Assembly (NCBI RefSeq): GCF_013041615.1
Contig: NZ_JABEPQ010000002.1
Coordinates: forward strand, 434,001 to 498,000
DNA: 64,000 nucleotides
Source of the DNA: Knoellia koreensis
GTDB taxonomy: Bacteria > Actinomycetota > Actinomycetes > Actinomycetales > Dermatophilaceae
Reading direction: 5' to 3'
A program made the translations under genes and the position numbers. A model generated the notes under the pieces. It was not told the origin of the DNA, made no database searches, and was given only the letters and a program-made list of their open reading frames with translations. Of the stretch, positions 27,283-36,276 are shown piece after piece. Position 1 is the first letter of the stretch. Each line of letters starts with the position of its first letter.

Positions 27283-27579
27283 ACTTGCTGACCAGGCAGT
27301 TTCCCGACGTTGACGCGCCACCAGCATCAGTCCATCGAAGTCGACCGGTGACCACCCTTCACGACCGGCTGTGCGAATTGCCCAGCCTTGCTCCGTTACC
27401 GCGGGTTCGATCATGACCACTTGCCCATCCCTGATCCGCTCCGACAGCAGCAGCCAGAGACGGTCGCGCATTCGACGGCTGAGTTCGCCGACGAAGACAC
27501 CGGCCTGGACCTCGATCATCCACCGGGTCAGGTGGCCTCGCAGCCCTGGCGGGGCTGCGACCATCACGATGACAGTCAC
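27160..27579 (-). CDS. cas2: Cas2e, reading through into the CRISPR array
   Basis: Cas2 of the type I-E kind: 'MTVIVMVAAPPGLRGHLTRW', 'VQAGVFVGELSRRMRDRLWL', 'VVMIEPAVTEQGWAIRTAG' and 'PVDFDGLMLVARQRRE' cover the whole normal domain (about 92 residues, 27579 to about 27300). There is no stop codon at the expected place: the frame continues through the terminal repeat and further into the array, adding about 45 junk residues (139 in total). Cas2 pairs with Cas1 to integrate spacers. Its start overlaps the cas1 stop by four bases. The fusion suggests a deletion that removed the cas2 end and leader. Confidence 0.85.
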   Translation of the reverse strand: MTVIVMVAAPPGLRGHLTRWMIEVQAGVFVGELSRRMRDRLWLLLSERIRDGQVVMIEPAVTEQGWAIRTAGREGWSPVDFDGLMLVARQRRETAWSASVIPASAGIIQDVVLIEHVCFRRPRKRGDHPRWPLGTTTEA

Positions 27580-28570
27580 CAGTCGACCGGATACTCGGGG
27601 ATATCTGGACCCGTGACCGTTGCGTACCCATGGACGTTCAACTCCTCGAAGCCGCTCCAGTTCATACCACCTGCAACCGTCCCTCCGACGTCCTCCCAGA
27701 GCAGGTTGCGATCCAGCTGGTCTTGCGGCTCCGACGAGTCGCCCATTATGAGATCGAAGATGTCGTCGACTACGCGCTTCATGAAGCGCGTCTCCCGAAA
27801 ATGATCTCGCGTCGCCAGGCGCACATCATCTTCCTCGACCATCTCTTGAGCAACCAGATCGAACGCAATCGGAATGGAGTAGTCGGCCTTGTACAGATCG
27901 GCGATGTCGAGAACGAACGACAACGCTCCGCCCGTGTGCACGAACCCCAGTGCTGGACTGGCTCCCACGCCAACTACGGCGGCGTGGCAGGCGGCATACA
28001 GGCAGGCGTGTGCCGCCGAAAGGGCCCGGTTGATGTCATCTCCCGCCTCAAATGCTTCGCCCGGCCGGTAGCTTCGCTTGGCCCACGGAACACCAGACCT
28101 TTTGCTCTCTGCGCGGTAGATTCGCTTGACGCGGCCCCCTTCCTTGCCTCGCAGCTGCTGCATGGTTGCCGAACTCACGTCCTCACCGGAAACCGCATCG
28201 CATACATCCGCCGCGCTACGGCAAGGCGTTCAGTCACATGAGACGCAAGGTGAGCCTGGCGGATCACGAGGTCGGCCCCACGTGAGGGACCAAGCCCCGC
28301 GGCATACATCCGCACCCCGTGCTCGCCCACCCAGCTGACAGCCGTGCCTGAGTCGGCCAACAGCCGCATTGCACCGTGCGTGACGCGCGATCCCGGACCA
28401 AGCATGAGCGCCGCGACATAGCCGGCCGGGACGCGCACCGTGCGCTCCTTGTTGATGATCACGACAGCGTTCTCGGCGCGGTCGACATGGCTCTTCTCCA
28501 CGTAGAGAGTCGAGATGCGATCGCTGACCCGGTGCAGGTCGAGCGGTTCAGCGATCCACCACATGGCCAT
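27576..28570 (-). pseudogene. cas1: cas1e, split by a single-base frameshift
   Basis: Two overlapping reading frames together make one Cas1e. 28175-28570 gives the N-terminal 131 residues ('DRISTLYVEKSHVDRAENAV' to 'RRMYAMRFPVRT' stop); 27576-28178 gives the C-terminal 200 with all catalytic residues: Glu in 'QLRGKEGGRVKRIYR', His in 'GFVHTGGALSFVLDIADLYK', and its Asp pair. Adding one G to CCGGTGAGG near 28183 restores the continuous reading MRFPGEDVSSATMQQLRG, matching E. coli Cas1. So either a real inactivating deletion, a sequencing error in a G run, or much less likely a frameshift programme. Overlaps cas6e upstream by 23 bases. Confidence 0.85.
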
Positions 28571-29294
28571 TCACCGGCGCCAACGTCAACAACCCGCACC
28601 CGTAGGCCTTCCCGCGCCCCAGCCCCCCGACCAGGACCTCGCGCAAACGATCCGCATCCGTCACGATAAGCCGTCCTTCAAAAGTCGCCCGATCCAGCGT
28701 GACTTTGTGCCTGGTTTCTCGCCCCTTGGAAAACGAAATATGTTCTCGCGCAACGAGACTCACGTGGGGATGGTCTTCATCACCTAGGACGGCAAAGCCC
28801 CATGCGGTGTCGTCTTCCCGTGTGCGTGCCAGGAACCATTCAAGTTGGTGCCCAGCCGTTCGATGCGCCACTCGTATGCCGCGTCGCCGCAGCCCGTCGT
28901 CCAGCGCCTTGCGTTGCGCAGCGGTCGGGCTCTGAGGCTTCGCGACGGAGGTCGTGGGGTTGGCTCGGACCCGGAAGCCGAACTCGCGACCATCGACCAC
29001 CAGGTCGAGCAATGGGTCGAGACTGCGGACGAGGGGCGCCCCCTCGGGTGTCGCCCAACCTGCTTGCTCGACGAGGTGGGACCAGTCAGGCATCTGCGGT
29101 GTCAGCACCAGCAACTCGGGTCGAGCCGGCCCAGCCACCTCCCCCTTGGTCACCTCGTCTCGCCAGAGGACGCGCCCGGATGACCCCGGCGGCATGCCTC
29201 CGAGCACGGCCGCATGAGTGCGTTGCGGGTTGGCCAGGAGACGCTGCGTGCCCTGTCGGAGCGGATTCAGCTGGATCTTCGAGAGATAGGGCAT
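28548..29294 (-). CDS. cas6e: Cas6e/CasE crRNA endoribonuclease
   Basis: 248 residues with the two ferredoxin-like folds of CasE. The N-terminus 'MPYLSKIQLNPLRQGTQRLL' is typical, followed by the candidate catalytic His27 in 'NPQRTHAAVLGG'. The C-terminal glycine-rich loop 'VGGLGRGKAYGCGLLTLAP' is the RAMP hallmark. It cuts pre-crRNA at the 3' base of the repeat hairpin and stays bound to the mature crRNA in Cascade. Intact; three-base gap from cas5e. Confidence 0.92.
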   Translation of the reverse strand: MPYLSKIQLNPLRQGTQRLLANPQRTHAAVLGGMPPGSSGRVLWRDEVTKGEVAGPARPELLVLTPQMPDWSHLVEQAGWATPEGAPLVRSLDPLLDLVVDGREFGFRVRANPTTSVAKPQSPTAAQRKALDDGLRRRGIRVAHRTAGHQLEWFLARTREDDTAWGFAVLGDEDHPHVSLVAREHISFSKGRETRHKVTLDRATFEGRLIVTDADRLREVLVGGLGRGKAYGCGLLTLAPVNGHVVDR

Positions 29295-29297
29295 TGC

Positions 29298-30080
29298 TCA
29301 CCAACCCAGCAGCGCGAATGGGTCATGGTCCCGAGCATCGGCTGACCCGTCCCTGCCGTCGGTCAACGTCACCCAGCCGTGCTGCACCCGACGAGAGACC
29401 ATCTGCCGTCGCTGCGGGTCGAAGGAGACCGGAACGTCACTCACGACGTCCATTCCCTCGGGGTCGTCGACGGTGTAGGCCATCGACGCGACCCCGTTCT
29501 GGCGATTTTGCCATGACTCGGATGCCTGCCAGGGCACGGCGAGAACCACCTCGGCCGCTGCTCCGGGCCAGATCGACTCCCCATCGGGGTTGTCATTCCG
29601 GGTCACGAGGAGCGGCCGAGCTGGCGGACACGAGCGACGACCAAGCGCCAGGGGGTAGGCCGGGCGGAGCACCGCCAACGCCAGATCCTCGAGGAGTTGG
29701 CGCGGGCCCTCGACGACGGCCACAAAGACCGCGTCCTGGACGTAGTACCGGCTCGTGACGTGGGTGAACTTCTTAGGGGATGTCGATGTCTGCCGGCCTT
29801 TCGCGTTGGTGCTTGCGCTCAGCAGCGGGACGCCTCGAATATCACTGACGGTGTGGTAGTCGCGTAGGAGCGAGCCTGGCTGGTCCACGCGAACCGCGAG
29901 CCGCAAGCCGACAAGGTCCTCGATCGAGTCAGCTCGTCGCCTCCCTTGCGCCGCCGCGAGCAGCCCGATCACCCCGGACTTGGTCGGCCGGTCCTGCGTC
30001 TCTCGACGGTTGAACTGGCTGCGGGCACCCCACGACTGCAAAGGCCCCGCGAGTCTGAGCACCAAGGAGGTCTCAGCCAT
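29298..30080 (-). CDS. cas5e: Cas5e/CasD Cascade subunit
   Basis: 260 residues. The Cas5 N-terminal signature 'LVLRLAGPLQSWGARSQFNR' and 'RPTKSGVIGLLAAAQGRRR' are plain, followed by 'SLLRDYHTVSDIRGVPLLSA' and 'RYYVQDAVFVAVVEGP'. Cas5e caps the 5' handle of the crRNA in Cascade. Intact; its start overlaps the cas7e stop by eight bases. Confidence 0.93.
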   Translation of the reverse strand: MAETSLVLRLAGPLQSWGARSQFNRRETQDRPTKSGVIGLLAAAQGRRRADSIEDLVGLRLAVRVDQPGSLLRDYHTVSDIRGVPLLSASTNAKGRQTSTSPKKFTHVTSRYYVQDAVFVAVVEGPRQLLEDLALAVLRPAYPLALGRRSCPPARPLLVTRNDNPDGESIWPGAAAEVVLAVPWQASESWQNRQNGVASMAYTVDDPEGMDVVSDVPVSFDPQRRQMVSRRVQHGWVTLTDGRDGSADARDHDPFALLGW

Positions 30081-31182
30081 CGCGGCCGCCAGCGCTCACG
30101 CTCTCCGTCACGCGAGTGACGAGGTCCGGCAGAGACGTGCTTTCACCGAATGCTTCCGTGAGGGCGCTGTCACCATTGCCCGACGCGGCATACGAAGCCA
30201 CGAGCAGTCGTGGCTCGTCACCCCATCGCTCAGCCTCAGAACGGTGATGGCGCGCGAGCCGCTCCAGGGACGCGCCCATGTAACCCGTGCTGTGCCCGTC
30301 TTCGAACCGCGGTCGGACCGGCGATTCGAAGGCGCTGACCAGACTGACCGGTTGGTCGTCGCGCACCTCCACCAAGACCAACGCCGGACGCGTGTGCGCC
30401 GCGAACGTGTTCTGCTTGCCGGTCGGCATGGACTGCACGAAGGACTCGATGAACTGACCGATGCCTGCAATGGCTTCTTCACGATCGCCCATGTTCTCCA
30501 CGAGCTGCTCGACACCGACGACGGCATATCGGTAGAGCGTCCCTGAGTTGAACTCGACCGTTCCGATCATGCCAGCGCCGGCTTCGTCCTTCTCCTGCTG
30601 GTCGTCGACCGCCGTGAAGTAGTCGAACTGCGTCGGGGCGGCATGGGTTGAGATCGCGTGGGCGACCTGGGCGGCTGCATCCACGTTGAGCTGCGTCATG
30701 TCGGCCACCATGCGACCGAAGAGCGCGACGTCGAGTGGGTGGGTCGACCCCAGGATCTCTGCGGCATCGACGGACTTGGCATCGGCGCCATCCGCGGCCA
30801 GTGCATCGGCGAGTTCCTCGAGCTGCCTGCGCCCGGCGAAGAGCAGGTACGAGGACTGCGCCTCGTTGTTCCTGTCAGGCGTGATCTTGAGGGTGCCGAG
30901 CGATTCCTTGGCCAGCGCTTTGGCTGCCTCGTGGTCTTTGCCTCGATCCTCGAGGGCCTTGGTGAGTATGCCGTGGAGGCGTCGCGTGCGAATGCCCTGA
31001 GCGTCACGGTCCATCCGTTCGCGAAAGTGCATCCGGGTGGCCCTTTTCCATGCCTGAGACGAGACCCGCAGGCGGTCTACGCCACCGTAGACCGCCTGCT
31101 TGGGCGTTCCGTTGTCGTCACGGTTCAGGTTGGCCGGCGGCACATCCTGGAGCACGTGCACGCAGACATAGGTGTTGCTCAT
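30073..31182 (-). CDS. cas7e: Cas7e/CasC Cascade backbone subunit
   Basis: 369 residues from ATG 31182, overlapping the cse2 stop by four bases and preceded by GGAAAGGAAC. Family blocks: 'NTYVCVHVLQDVPPANLNRD', 'GVDRLRVSSQAWKRATRMHF', 'FGRMVADMTQLNVDAAAQVA' and 'EFNSGTLYRYAVVGVEQLVE'. Six copies would form the crRNA-binding filament of Cascade. Apparently intact. Confidence 0.93.
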   Translation of the reverse strand: MSNTYVCVHVLQDVPPANLNRDDNGTPKQAVYGGVDRLRVSSQAWKRATRMHFRERMDRDAQGIRTRRLHGILTKALEDRGKDHEAAKALAKESLGTLKITPDRNNEAQSSYLLFAGRRQLEELADALAADGADAKSVDAAEILGSTHPLDVALFGRMVADMTQLNVDAAAQVAHAISTHAAPTQFDYFTAVDDQQEKDEAGAGMIGTVEFNSGTLYRYAVVGVEQLVENMGDREEAIAGIGQFIESFVQSMPTGKQNTFAAHTRPALVLVEVRDDQPVSLVSAFESPVRPRFEDGHSTGYMGASLERLARHHRSEAERWGDEPRLLVASYAASGNGDSALTEAFGESTSLPDLVTRVTESVSAGGRDG

Positions 31183-31790
31183 AACGGGCCGTTCCTTTCC
31201 GAAGAGTCTGGTGTTGAAGGCTTGGCTGATCCGGGCTTGCGGAAGTAGTCGGCGCCGAGACGCCGTCGCACCCGCAAGCGCCCGTGCGGGCGTTGCCACG
31301 ACAGGAAGTCGCGCGTCAGCGCGGTGTAGTCCAGGCCTTGAGGCTGTGGCAGCGTCTTAAGCATCGTGACGAGAGAGCGCAGGTGATGGGCGAACTCGTC
31401 CAGCGAGTCGGCCGTAGCGCACTGAGCCACCCGCCGATCGAGGGCCGACTCGCTGTAGCGCCCTGATTCCCGCAGGGCCCGCAATGCCTCCCCGAGTCGG
31501 ACTCCGGGTCGATGCATGGGTGAGGTCTGGCTCTGCTGGTGCACGCCGAAGAGGGCGAGGGCATGATGCTCGGCGCGAAGCTCGGGGCTCACCGACCCGT
31601 CTGGTCGGAAAGTGGTGTACATCGGCCACATCAGGGGGATGCTGCCCGGTTCTGCCCCCACCCCTCGCCGCAGTGCTGCAAGGTCCTGACCCGGTGGGAC
31701 GCCACCCCCCTTCTCGGGCCGGCGCTCCCAGTACGGGGGGGCGACGCCTCCGTCCGTGCTCGACACTGCATTGTCGCTGTCGACGGTCAT
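31179..31790 (-). CDS. cse2: Cse2/CasB Cascade small subunit
   Basis: 203 residues, an alpha-helical CasB/Cse2 protein: 'YWERRPEKGGGVPPGQDLAA' then 'LRRGVGAEPGSIPLMWPMYT' (the LRRG-x5-G core), 'EHHALALFGVHQQSQ', and C-terminal 'YTALTRDFLSWQRPHGRLRV'. Two copies normally span Cascade and stabilise the displaced DNA strand. Overlaps the degraded cse1 end by four bases and cas7e by four. Confidence 0.9.
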   Translation of the reverse strand: MTVDSDNAVSSTDGGVAPPYWERRPEKGGGVPPGQDLAALRRGVGAEPGSIPLMWPMYTTFRPDGSVSPELRAEHHALALFGVHQQSQTSPMHRPGVRLGEALRALRESGRYSESALDRRVAQCATADSLDEFAHHLRSLVTMLKTLPQPQGLDYTALTRDFLSWQRPHGRLRVRRRLGADYFRKPGSAKPSTPDSSERNGPL

Positions 31791-33387
31791 GAGCGGACCT
31801 CCTCTAACTGGATCTCGCGCTGCGGAGCAGATGCCGGCAGTACCTTGTTGAGTTTGCTGCGAAAGAACGCCTCGGCGTTCTGCTGACGGACGGGCCGGTC
31901 AGGGTCATGGCCGAGAAACGCTGCAGGGGCAACGTTATTCAGCAGGGGATCGGCGAAGCTCCACGCGTGCGCCCGCAGAATCTGCTCCCATGCCAAAGGG
32001 GCATCCGACACTTTCGTCGGATCCTCAGCAAGACCTACCAACGCACGCATGGCGTGCGCCGCGACGGCACCCAGGAACAGCTCGCCGATGCGTTGCCCCG
32101 GTCCCACGGGAGCTTCTCTCCCCCCACTGCCCGCCGCAAGTCGTCGCCGAGATCATTCAGGGCTTTGGCGACGTCGTCGGCTTGGCGCGCCATCAGATGC
32201 AGCCACTCACGCGCCGGCCCCCCGGCCTAGCGATCCAAAGCGATCACCGGGAGGGGCGTCCGATCGCTGATGACGTCCTCGATGACAGCCGACTGGTTGC
32301 CATACTCAACCCCGACCAGGTGGACCGAGATCGGGTGATCCAGCGGTAGGACGCCGTTGTTCACCAGTTGCTCCATCTGGTCGATGACACCTGCGACGGG
32401 AGAGCGCTCACCCCCCACGTCCGCTCCCGTGAGCAGGGCCGCCAGGCCGCGCCAGGCCGCGCGCCCAGGCCGCAGGCGTCGGGGGCGCACTGCGGAGGAG
32501 CCTTTGTCCGGACGATTCCAGCCCGTGCGCTGCTCGACCCCTTGCGGCCGCGAGGACAGTCGATCACCGGCGGCTACGAGAACCTGAGGGATTCTGAGGT
32601 CTCCGTCGACGGTCACCGGATAGAGCCGGACACGCCTCGACTGCCACGTGTACAGGTCGAGCGTTCCCAACGGTTCCCGGCTCGCCCACGTCGCGTCGTG
32701 TTCGGCACGCCACGCAGGTCGATCTTCCTCGTGGACCTCACCAAGAGGAAGATTGAGCATCAGGGTCTCGAAGAGGTTCCGGCCAATGAGGGTGACAACA
32801 CCCAGCTGGCCCATGGCCCCGGTTGGGTTGCCGGTTGTTTTCCCGGACTTGACCTGGGGGTCATTCTTGGCGCCGCTCTTGATCGCCGCCGTGTCCCACG
32901 CGTGACAGGCGACCAGCCGTCGGGCAGCATCGGCCGGGCTGAGTGCCGGGGCGCTGGTCTCCGTGGCCGCTGCGAAGATCGGGACGTTGTTCCCTGTCGC
33001 AACCTCGGGCACCAACAAGGCCGCTGGCTTCGGGTTGCCGCTCGCGGGTTCGAGCCCGCCGACCTGGAAGAACGGATGATCCGGATGGAACAGGTCGAAG
33101 CGGGACGAGTGCTCGGCCCAATGCAGGTCAAAGGCTCCATCCGGGAACCGGCCAGCTGCCCAAAGCCGCGTGAAACCGGCCATGCCCTCGACCCGAAGCG
33201 CGTCCTTGACCACTGCGACGAGCAAACTGAGAATCGCACTTGCCTCGAGTGGATTGCCCCAGTCGAGGTCATCGATCGCCTCTGCCTCATCGAGCAGCAC
33301 CCTTAACGACACCGTGACAGGCCGACCAGCCCGCACGACCCTCAGCCAGGGCCTCTCGATCAACGAGAATTCAGGCTCCCCGGTCAT
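31787..33387 (-). pseudogene. cse1: cse1/casA, interrupted by an amber stop and a frameshift
   Basis: Starting at ATG 33387 after GAAGAGGTGA, the frame encodes 386 residues of the Cse1 N-terminal domain ('FSLIERPWLRVVRAG', 'LFHPDHPFFQVGGL', 'GVEYGNQSAVIEDVISD') and stops at an in-frame TAG (32227-32229). The same frame continues for about 44 further Cse1-like residues ('EWLHLMARQADDVAKALNDL') to about 32102, then homology moves to another frame, 31787-32107, which supplies the C-terminal helical bundle ('GQRIGELFLGAVAAHAMRAL' to 'PAAFLGHDP'). Total about 536 residues, normal for the family. Cse1 recognises the PAM and recruits Cas3, so loss should disable interference. Confidence 0.85.
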
Positions 33388-33409
33388 CGAGTCACCTCTT
33401 CGTGGTTCA

Positions 33410-36142
33410 TCAGCTCAACGTCCTCTCGATGACTAGGCCAATCTCCTCGTCGTAGGAGGCACTCCCCCACGCCCCGTACGCTCGGCCCTCAGCATCGAGG
33501 ACAAGGGCGGGGACGCTGCGGAGCAGATCGCTTCCGGCCCACCCTGGCAGGGGTGGAGGGCCCTCCGGCGTCTCGTGCAACCGCTCGGTCTGACGCACCC
33601 GCACCGTGTCCGCGAGAACCTCGCGAGCCAACCCGTCATGGTGAGCCCCTTCGCCAGTAGGCCCCAGCACGCGCCCTCCCAAAGTGGTATACCGCTGACG
33701 CTCTTCGTCCCAACGCACGAGCGCCACCTCTCGGCTCGGTTCGCCGTCGCGCACGGAGATGCGCTCTGGTCGGCGCTCGACACCCGTTGCAGCGTGGAGA
33801 CGATCGAGCGTGCGTCCGCCGTCGAGGGCATTGGGATCGGGCTGCAGAACACCTTCACTGGCCCGCAGACTGCGCTCGGCAGCTCGGGAGCGAGCCTCTG
33901 CCAGCGCCTCGCCGCCCTCGTTCTTCCAACCACCCGGCCATGGACCTGCCTCGTCGTATGCTGCCGACACCAGGCTCGGAATATCGCTCGGGATCGTCCA
34001 GGTCGCACCCGCCCCGATGAGCTGTGCGGTCCGCAGCAGCGAATAGCTGTCGTAGACGTAGCCGAATGCTCGCGGCATACGTGGCGGGCCCGACTCCACG
34101 GGAACGCAACCAGTCACCACGACCTTCGGTGCCGCCAGATGAGCTGGGCGCCCGGCGTCGTTGTCCTTATGCCGGTGCAGCCGCCCGATGCGTTGCAGCA
34201 GCAGGTCCATCGGTGCGATGTCGGTGACCAACACGTCAGCGTCGACGTCAAAGCTCTGCTCGGCAATCTGGGTGGCCACCACGATCTTGCGCTTCGGCCG
34301 GCGCGAGGATCCGCTACCCAGCTCGGCGACGAGGTGTCTTGTCCGGTCGGCTCGCGCCCCGGTGGTCAACCGCCCGTGCAGAAGGGTCGGGTGGCCACCC
34401 TGATCACGGATTGCCGCATAAACCTCCTGAGCGCGGCGGACAGTGTTGAGCACGACGAGGACGCACCCTCCATCCTTGCCTTGCTGCCCAACAACATCCG
34501 CGATTGCTGCAGTGTCGTCTGGATCGGCTATTCCGGCCCACAAGACCGCGACCTTTTTGCCCGTGGACATGGGTTCCGCGGACGAGGTGGTGACACCGTC
34601 GACAGGGTTCCAGCTCGTGATGCACGGATAACCGGAGCTGGGGGGCACTTCGGTCTCGAGGCCTCTCTCCAACCCTTCGGCATAGGCCGCAAGAAGAGCC
34701 TGTCGCTGGGCAGGAGGCAGGGTTGCGCTCATCAGCACGACAGGGATTCTCCCGTCGCCGCACCAGCGCAGGAGCTGCTCGAGGTAACGGCTCATGAACA
34801 CGTCGTAGGAGTGGACCTCGTCGATCACGATGACCTTGCCAATCAGACCGGCATACCGCAGGGACACGTACTTCACCTGGGTCGCAGCCATGAGTGGTTG
34901 GTCGACGGTCGCCACGATGCACGGCGACAAGAGCCCCCGGTGGCGGCCGAGGAGCCACTCGGCTGGCGCCGCAGCTGGCGAGCCCGGGACGCGGCTGTTC
35001 GTGGCGAGCCCGTAGTCGTCGTCCCCGACGTCGCAGACGTCGTTCAGAAACACCGGAGCCAGCTGCTCGCGCCAAGCCTCGTTAGCCATCGCCTTGCCAT
35101 GGTTGAGCGACACGATCGGCTGACTGTCGAGTGTCCTGGACCAGGCCCTGCACCGGTCGTACATGGCGTCGGTCGTGCCCTGGGTCGGCATCGCGAAGAG
35201 GAACCCGTCATAGCCAAATCGCGCAGCCATGACCTCGACCGCCGCCAGAGCCGCCTCAGTCTTGCCTTCACCCATCGGCCCCTCGACGATGAGCAGACCT
35301 GGGGCGCTCATGCGTTCAGCCACGTCGACCACCATCTGTTGCAGTGGACGCGGTGGGACGCCGAACCGCTCGCGGAAGGGCGCCGTTACTCCCGGGAAAG
35401 ACGTCCTCCCCGCGAGCCCGAGCGAGAGCCACGCCGCGCGAGCCCGTGCCCGGGCGTCATCGACAGTCATCGGCTCGTCACCCATACCCGGGAAGAGGGA
35501 GGAGCTCGCAATCCAGTCGGCCATGGAGACCCACCCAGCAGCCGCGAGCTGCAAAGCCCGCGGTGGTGTATCCAGAGCCAGAGAGCCCACATCGACGCCG
35601 AACGCGTCGGCGACGCCGCCGGCCAGTGCGTCCTGTCCCGCGAGCCACGTGGCCGCAGCAGCAGACTCGCCCTGCTGCCAGACGCTCCCCTGGTATTGCC
35701 GCAGGGACCACAGCAAGAAGGAGCCGTGATGGCCGTGAATGATGGGGAGCAACCACTCGAACCCGCTGGCACCGGCGGCTGACAGGACTCGCTGTGCAAT
35801 GAGACACCCGCTGGCACCATGTTTGAGCGGCACCCGGGTGTGTGGTGGCATCGTCCAACCGACTCGGGCAGCACTCTCGGCGAGCGCCGAGACCTGCGCC
35901 TGAAAGGCGGGCGTGGCCTTCCCGAGGTCGTGCCAGGCGCAGAGCAGGACCAGCACATCTCGTCCTCGGCCCGCACACCGCTCGTTCAGAGCACGACGCG
36001 AGGCGGGCGCCATGAACTCGTCCCAGATCAGCTCACCGACGGCGCCGCTATCCAGGAGATGCCCGGGCAGCGAATGCGTGCGCCCGGCAGCGTCAGACTT
36101 GGCCCAGAGCGACCACGGTGTCGCTCCCCCTCCATGGAGCAT
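33410..36142 (-). CDS. cas3: Cas3 nuclease-helicase (type I-E)
   Basis: 910 residues from ATG 36142. The frame extends 41 codons further up, but those codons lie in a terminator hairpin, and a -35/-10 pair sits just before ATG 36142. Order: HD nuclease domain (His23/His28 region 'RTHSLPGHLLDSGAV', His71-Asp72 'CAWHDLGKATPAF', 'HGHHG' at 136-140, Asp209), SF2 helicase with Walker A 288-294 'GPMGEGKT', DEVH box 441-444, SAT motif 472-474, and C-terminal helicase half with 'GRLTTGARADRTRHLVAELG' and 'RIGRLHRH'. It degrades DNA flagged by Cascade. Intact, unlike cse1 22 bp downstream. Confidence 0.93.
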   Translation of the reverse strand: MLHGGGATPWSLWAKSDAAGRTHSLPGHLLDSGAVGELIWDEFMAPASRRALNERCAGRGRDVLVLLCAWHDLGKATPAFQAQVSALAESAARVGWTMPPHTRVPLKHGASGCLIAQRVLSAAGASGFEWLLPIIHGHHGSFLLWSLRQYQGSVWQQGESAAAATWLAGQDALAGGVADAFGVDVGSLALDTPPRALQLAAAGWVSMADWIASSSLFPGMGDEPMTVDDARARARAAWLSLGLAGRTSFPGVTAPFRERFGVPPRPLQQMVVDVAERMSAPGLLIVEGPMGEGKTEAALAAVEVMAARFGYDGFLFAMPTQGTTDAMYDRCRAWSRTLDSQPIVSLNHGKAMANEAWREQLAPVFLNDVCDVGDDDYGLATNSRVPGSPAAAPAEWLLGRHRGLLSPCIVATVDQPLMAATQVKYVSLRYAGLIGKVIVIDEVHSYDVFMSRYLEQLLRWCGDGRIPVVLMSATLPPAQRQALLAAYAEGLERGLETEVPPSSGYPCITSWNPVDGVTTSSAEPMSTGKKVAVLWAGIADPDDTAAIADVVGQQGKDGGCVLVVLNTVRRAQEVYAAIRDQGGHPTLLHGRLTTGARADRTRHLVAELGSGSSRRPKRKIVVATQIAEQSFDVDADVLVTDIAPMDLLLQRIGRLHRHKDNDAGRPAHLAAPKVVVTGCVPVESGPPRMPRAFGYVYDSYSLLRTAQLIGAGATWTIPSDIPSLVSAAYDEAGPWPGGWKNEGGEALAEARSRAAERSLRASEGVLQPDPNALDGGRTLDRLHAATGVERRPERISVRDGEPSREVALVRWDEERQRYTTLGGRVLGPTGEGAHHDGLAREVLADTVRVRQTERLHETPEGPPPLPGWAGSDLLRSVPALVLDAEGRAYGAWGSASYDEEIGLVIERTLS

Positions 36143-36149
36143 GCCCTGG

Positions 36150-36178
36150 ATACTGGCACCGGCACACGACAACGTCCA
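36150..36178 (-). promoter_or_regulatory. Predicted cas3 promoter (leaderless)
   Basis: On the minus strand TGGACG (rc of 36173-36178) and CAGTAT (rc of 36150-36155) are spaced by 17 bp, and CAGTAT is seven bases from ATG 36142, the same geometry as other leaderless genes here. It lies downstream of the strong hairpin that should stop transcription from the neighbouring carboxyltransferase gene, so the cas operon would have its own promoter. Confidence 0.5.
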
Positions 36179-36222
36179 CCGCAAGCCTGCGCCCCGGCCG
36201 GCGGTTGCCCACTTCTCCACTG

Positions 36223-36272
36223 GAGTTGTGTGGGTGAGCACGCGCCATGACGCGTGCTCACCCACACAACTC
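36223..36272 (-). terminator. Perfect 22-bp-stem hairpin after the carboxyltransferase gene
   Basis: Arms 36223-36244 and 36251-36272 are exact reverse complements around a six-base loop (CCATGA), four bases past the carboxyltransferase stop. It is one of the strongest hairpins in the window and lacks a T run. It isolates the cas operon from the gene it adjoins. The copied gene end at 25294 has no such hairpin beside it. Confidence 0.8.
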
Positions 36273-36276
36273 GAGA

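Noticed and set aside
25337-27355. Several minus- and plus-strand open frames inside the CRISPR array with repeated Pro-Arg-Glu-Arg-Gly-Asp or Ala-Ser-Ala-Gly-Ile-Ile motifs.
   Set aside because: They are translations of the CRISPR repeats and have no independent coding support.
27576-28570. Programmed ribosomal frameshifting in cas1.
   Set aside because: No slippery heptamer or downstream stimulatory structure is evident at the junction. A plain deletion or sequence error is simpler.
31172-36250. Plus-strand open frames opposite the cas genes.
   Set aside because: Each is antisense to a recognisable Cas protein; no anti-CRISPR-like or small gene could be supported.
36143-36265. A 41-codon N-terminal extension of Cas3.
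   Set aside because: It lies in a perfect terminator hairpin and upstream of the predicted promoter, and the Cas3 family start fits ATG 36142.
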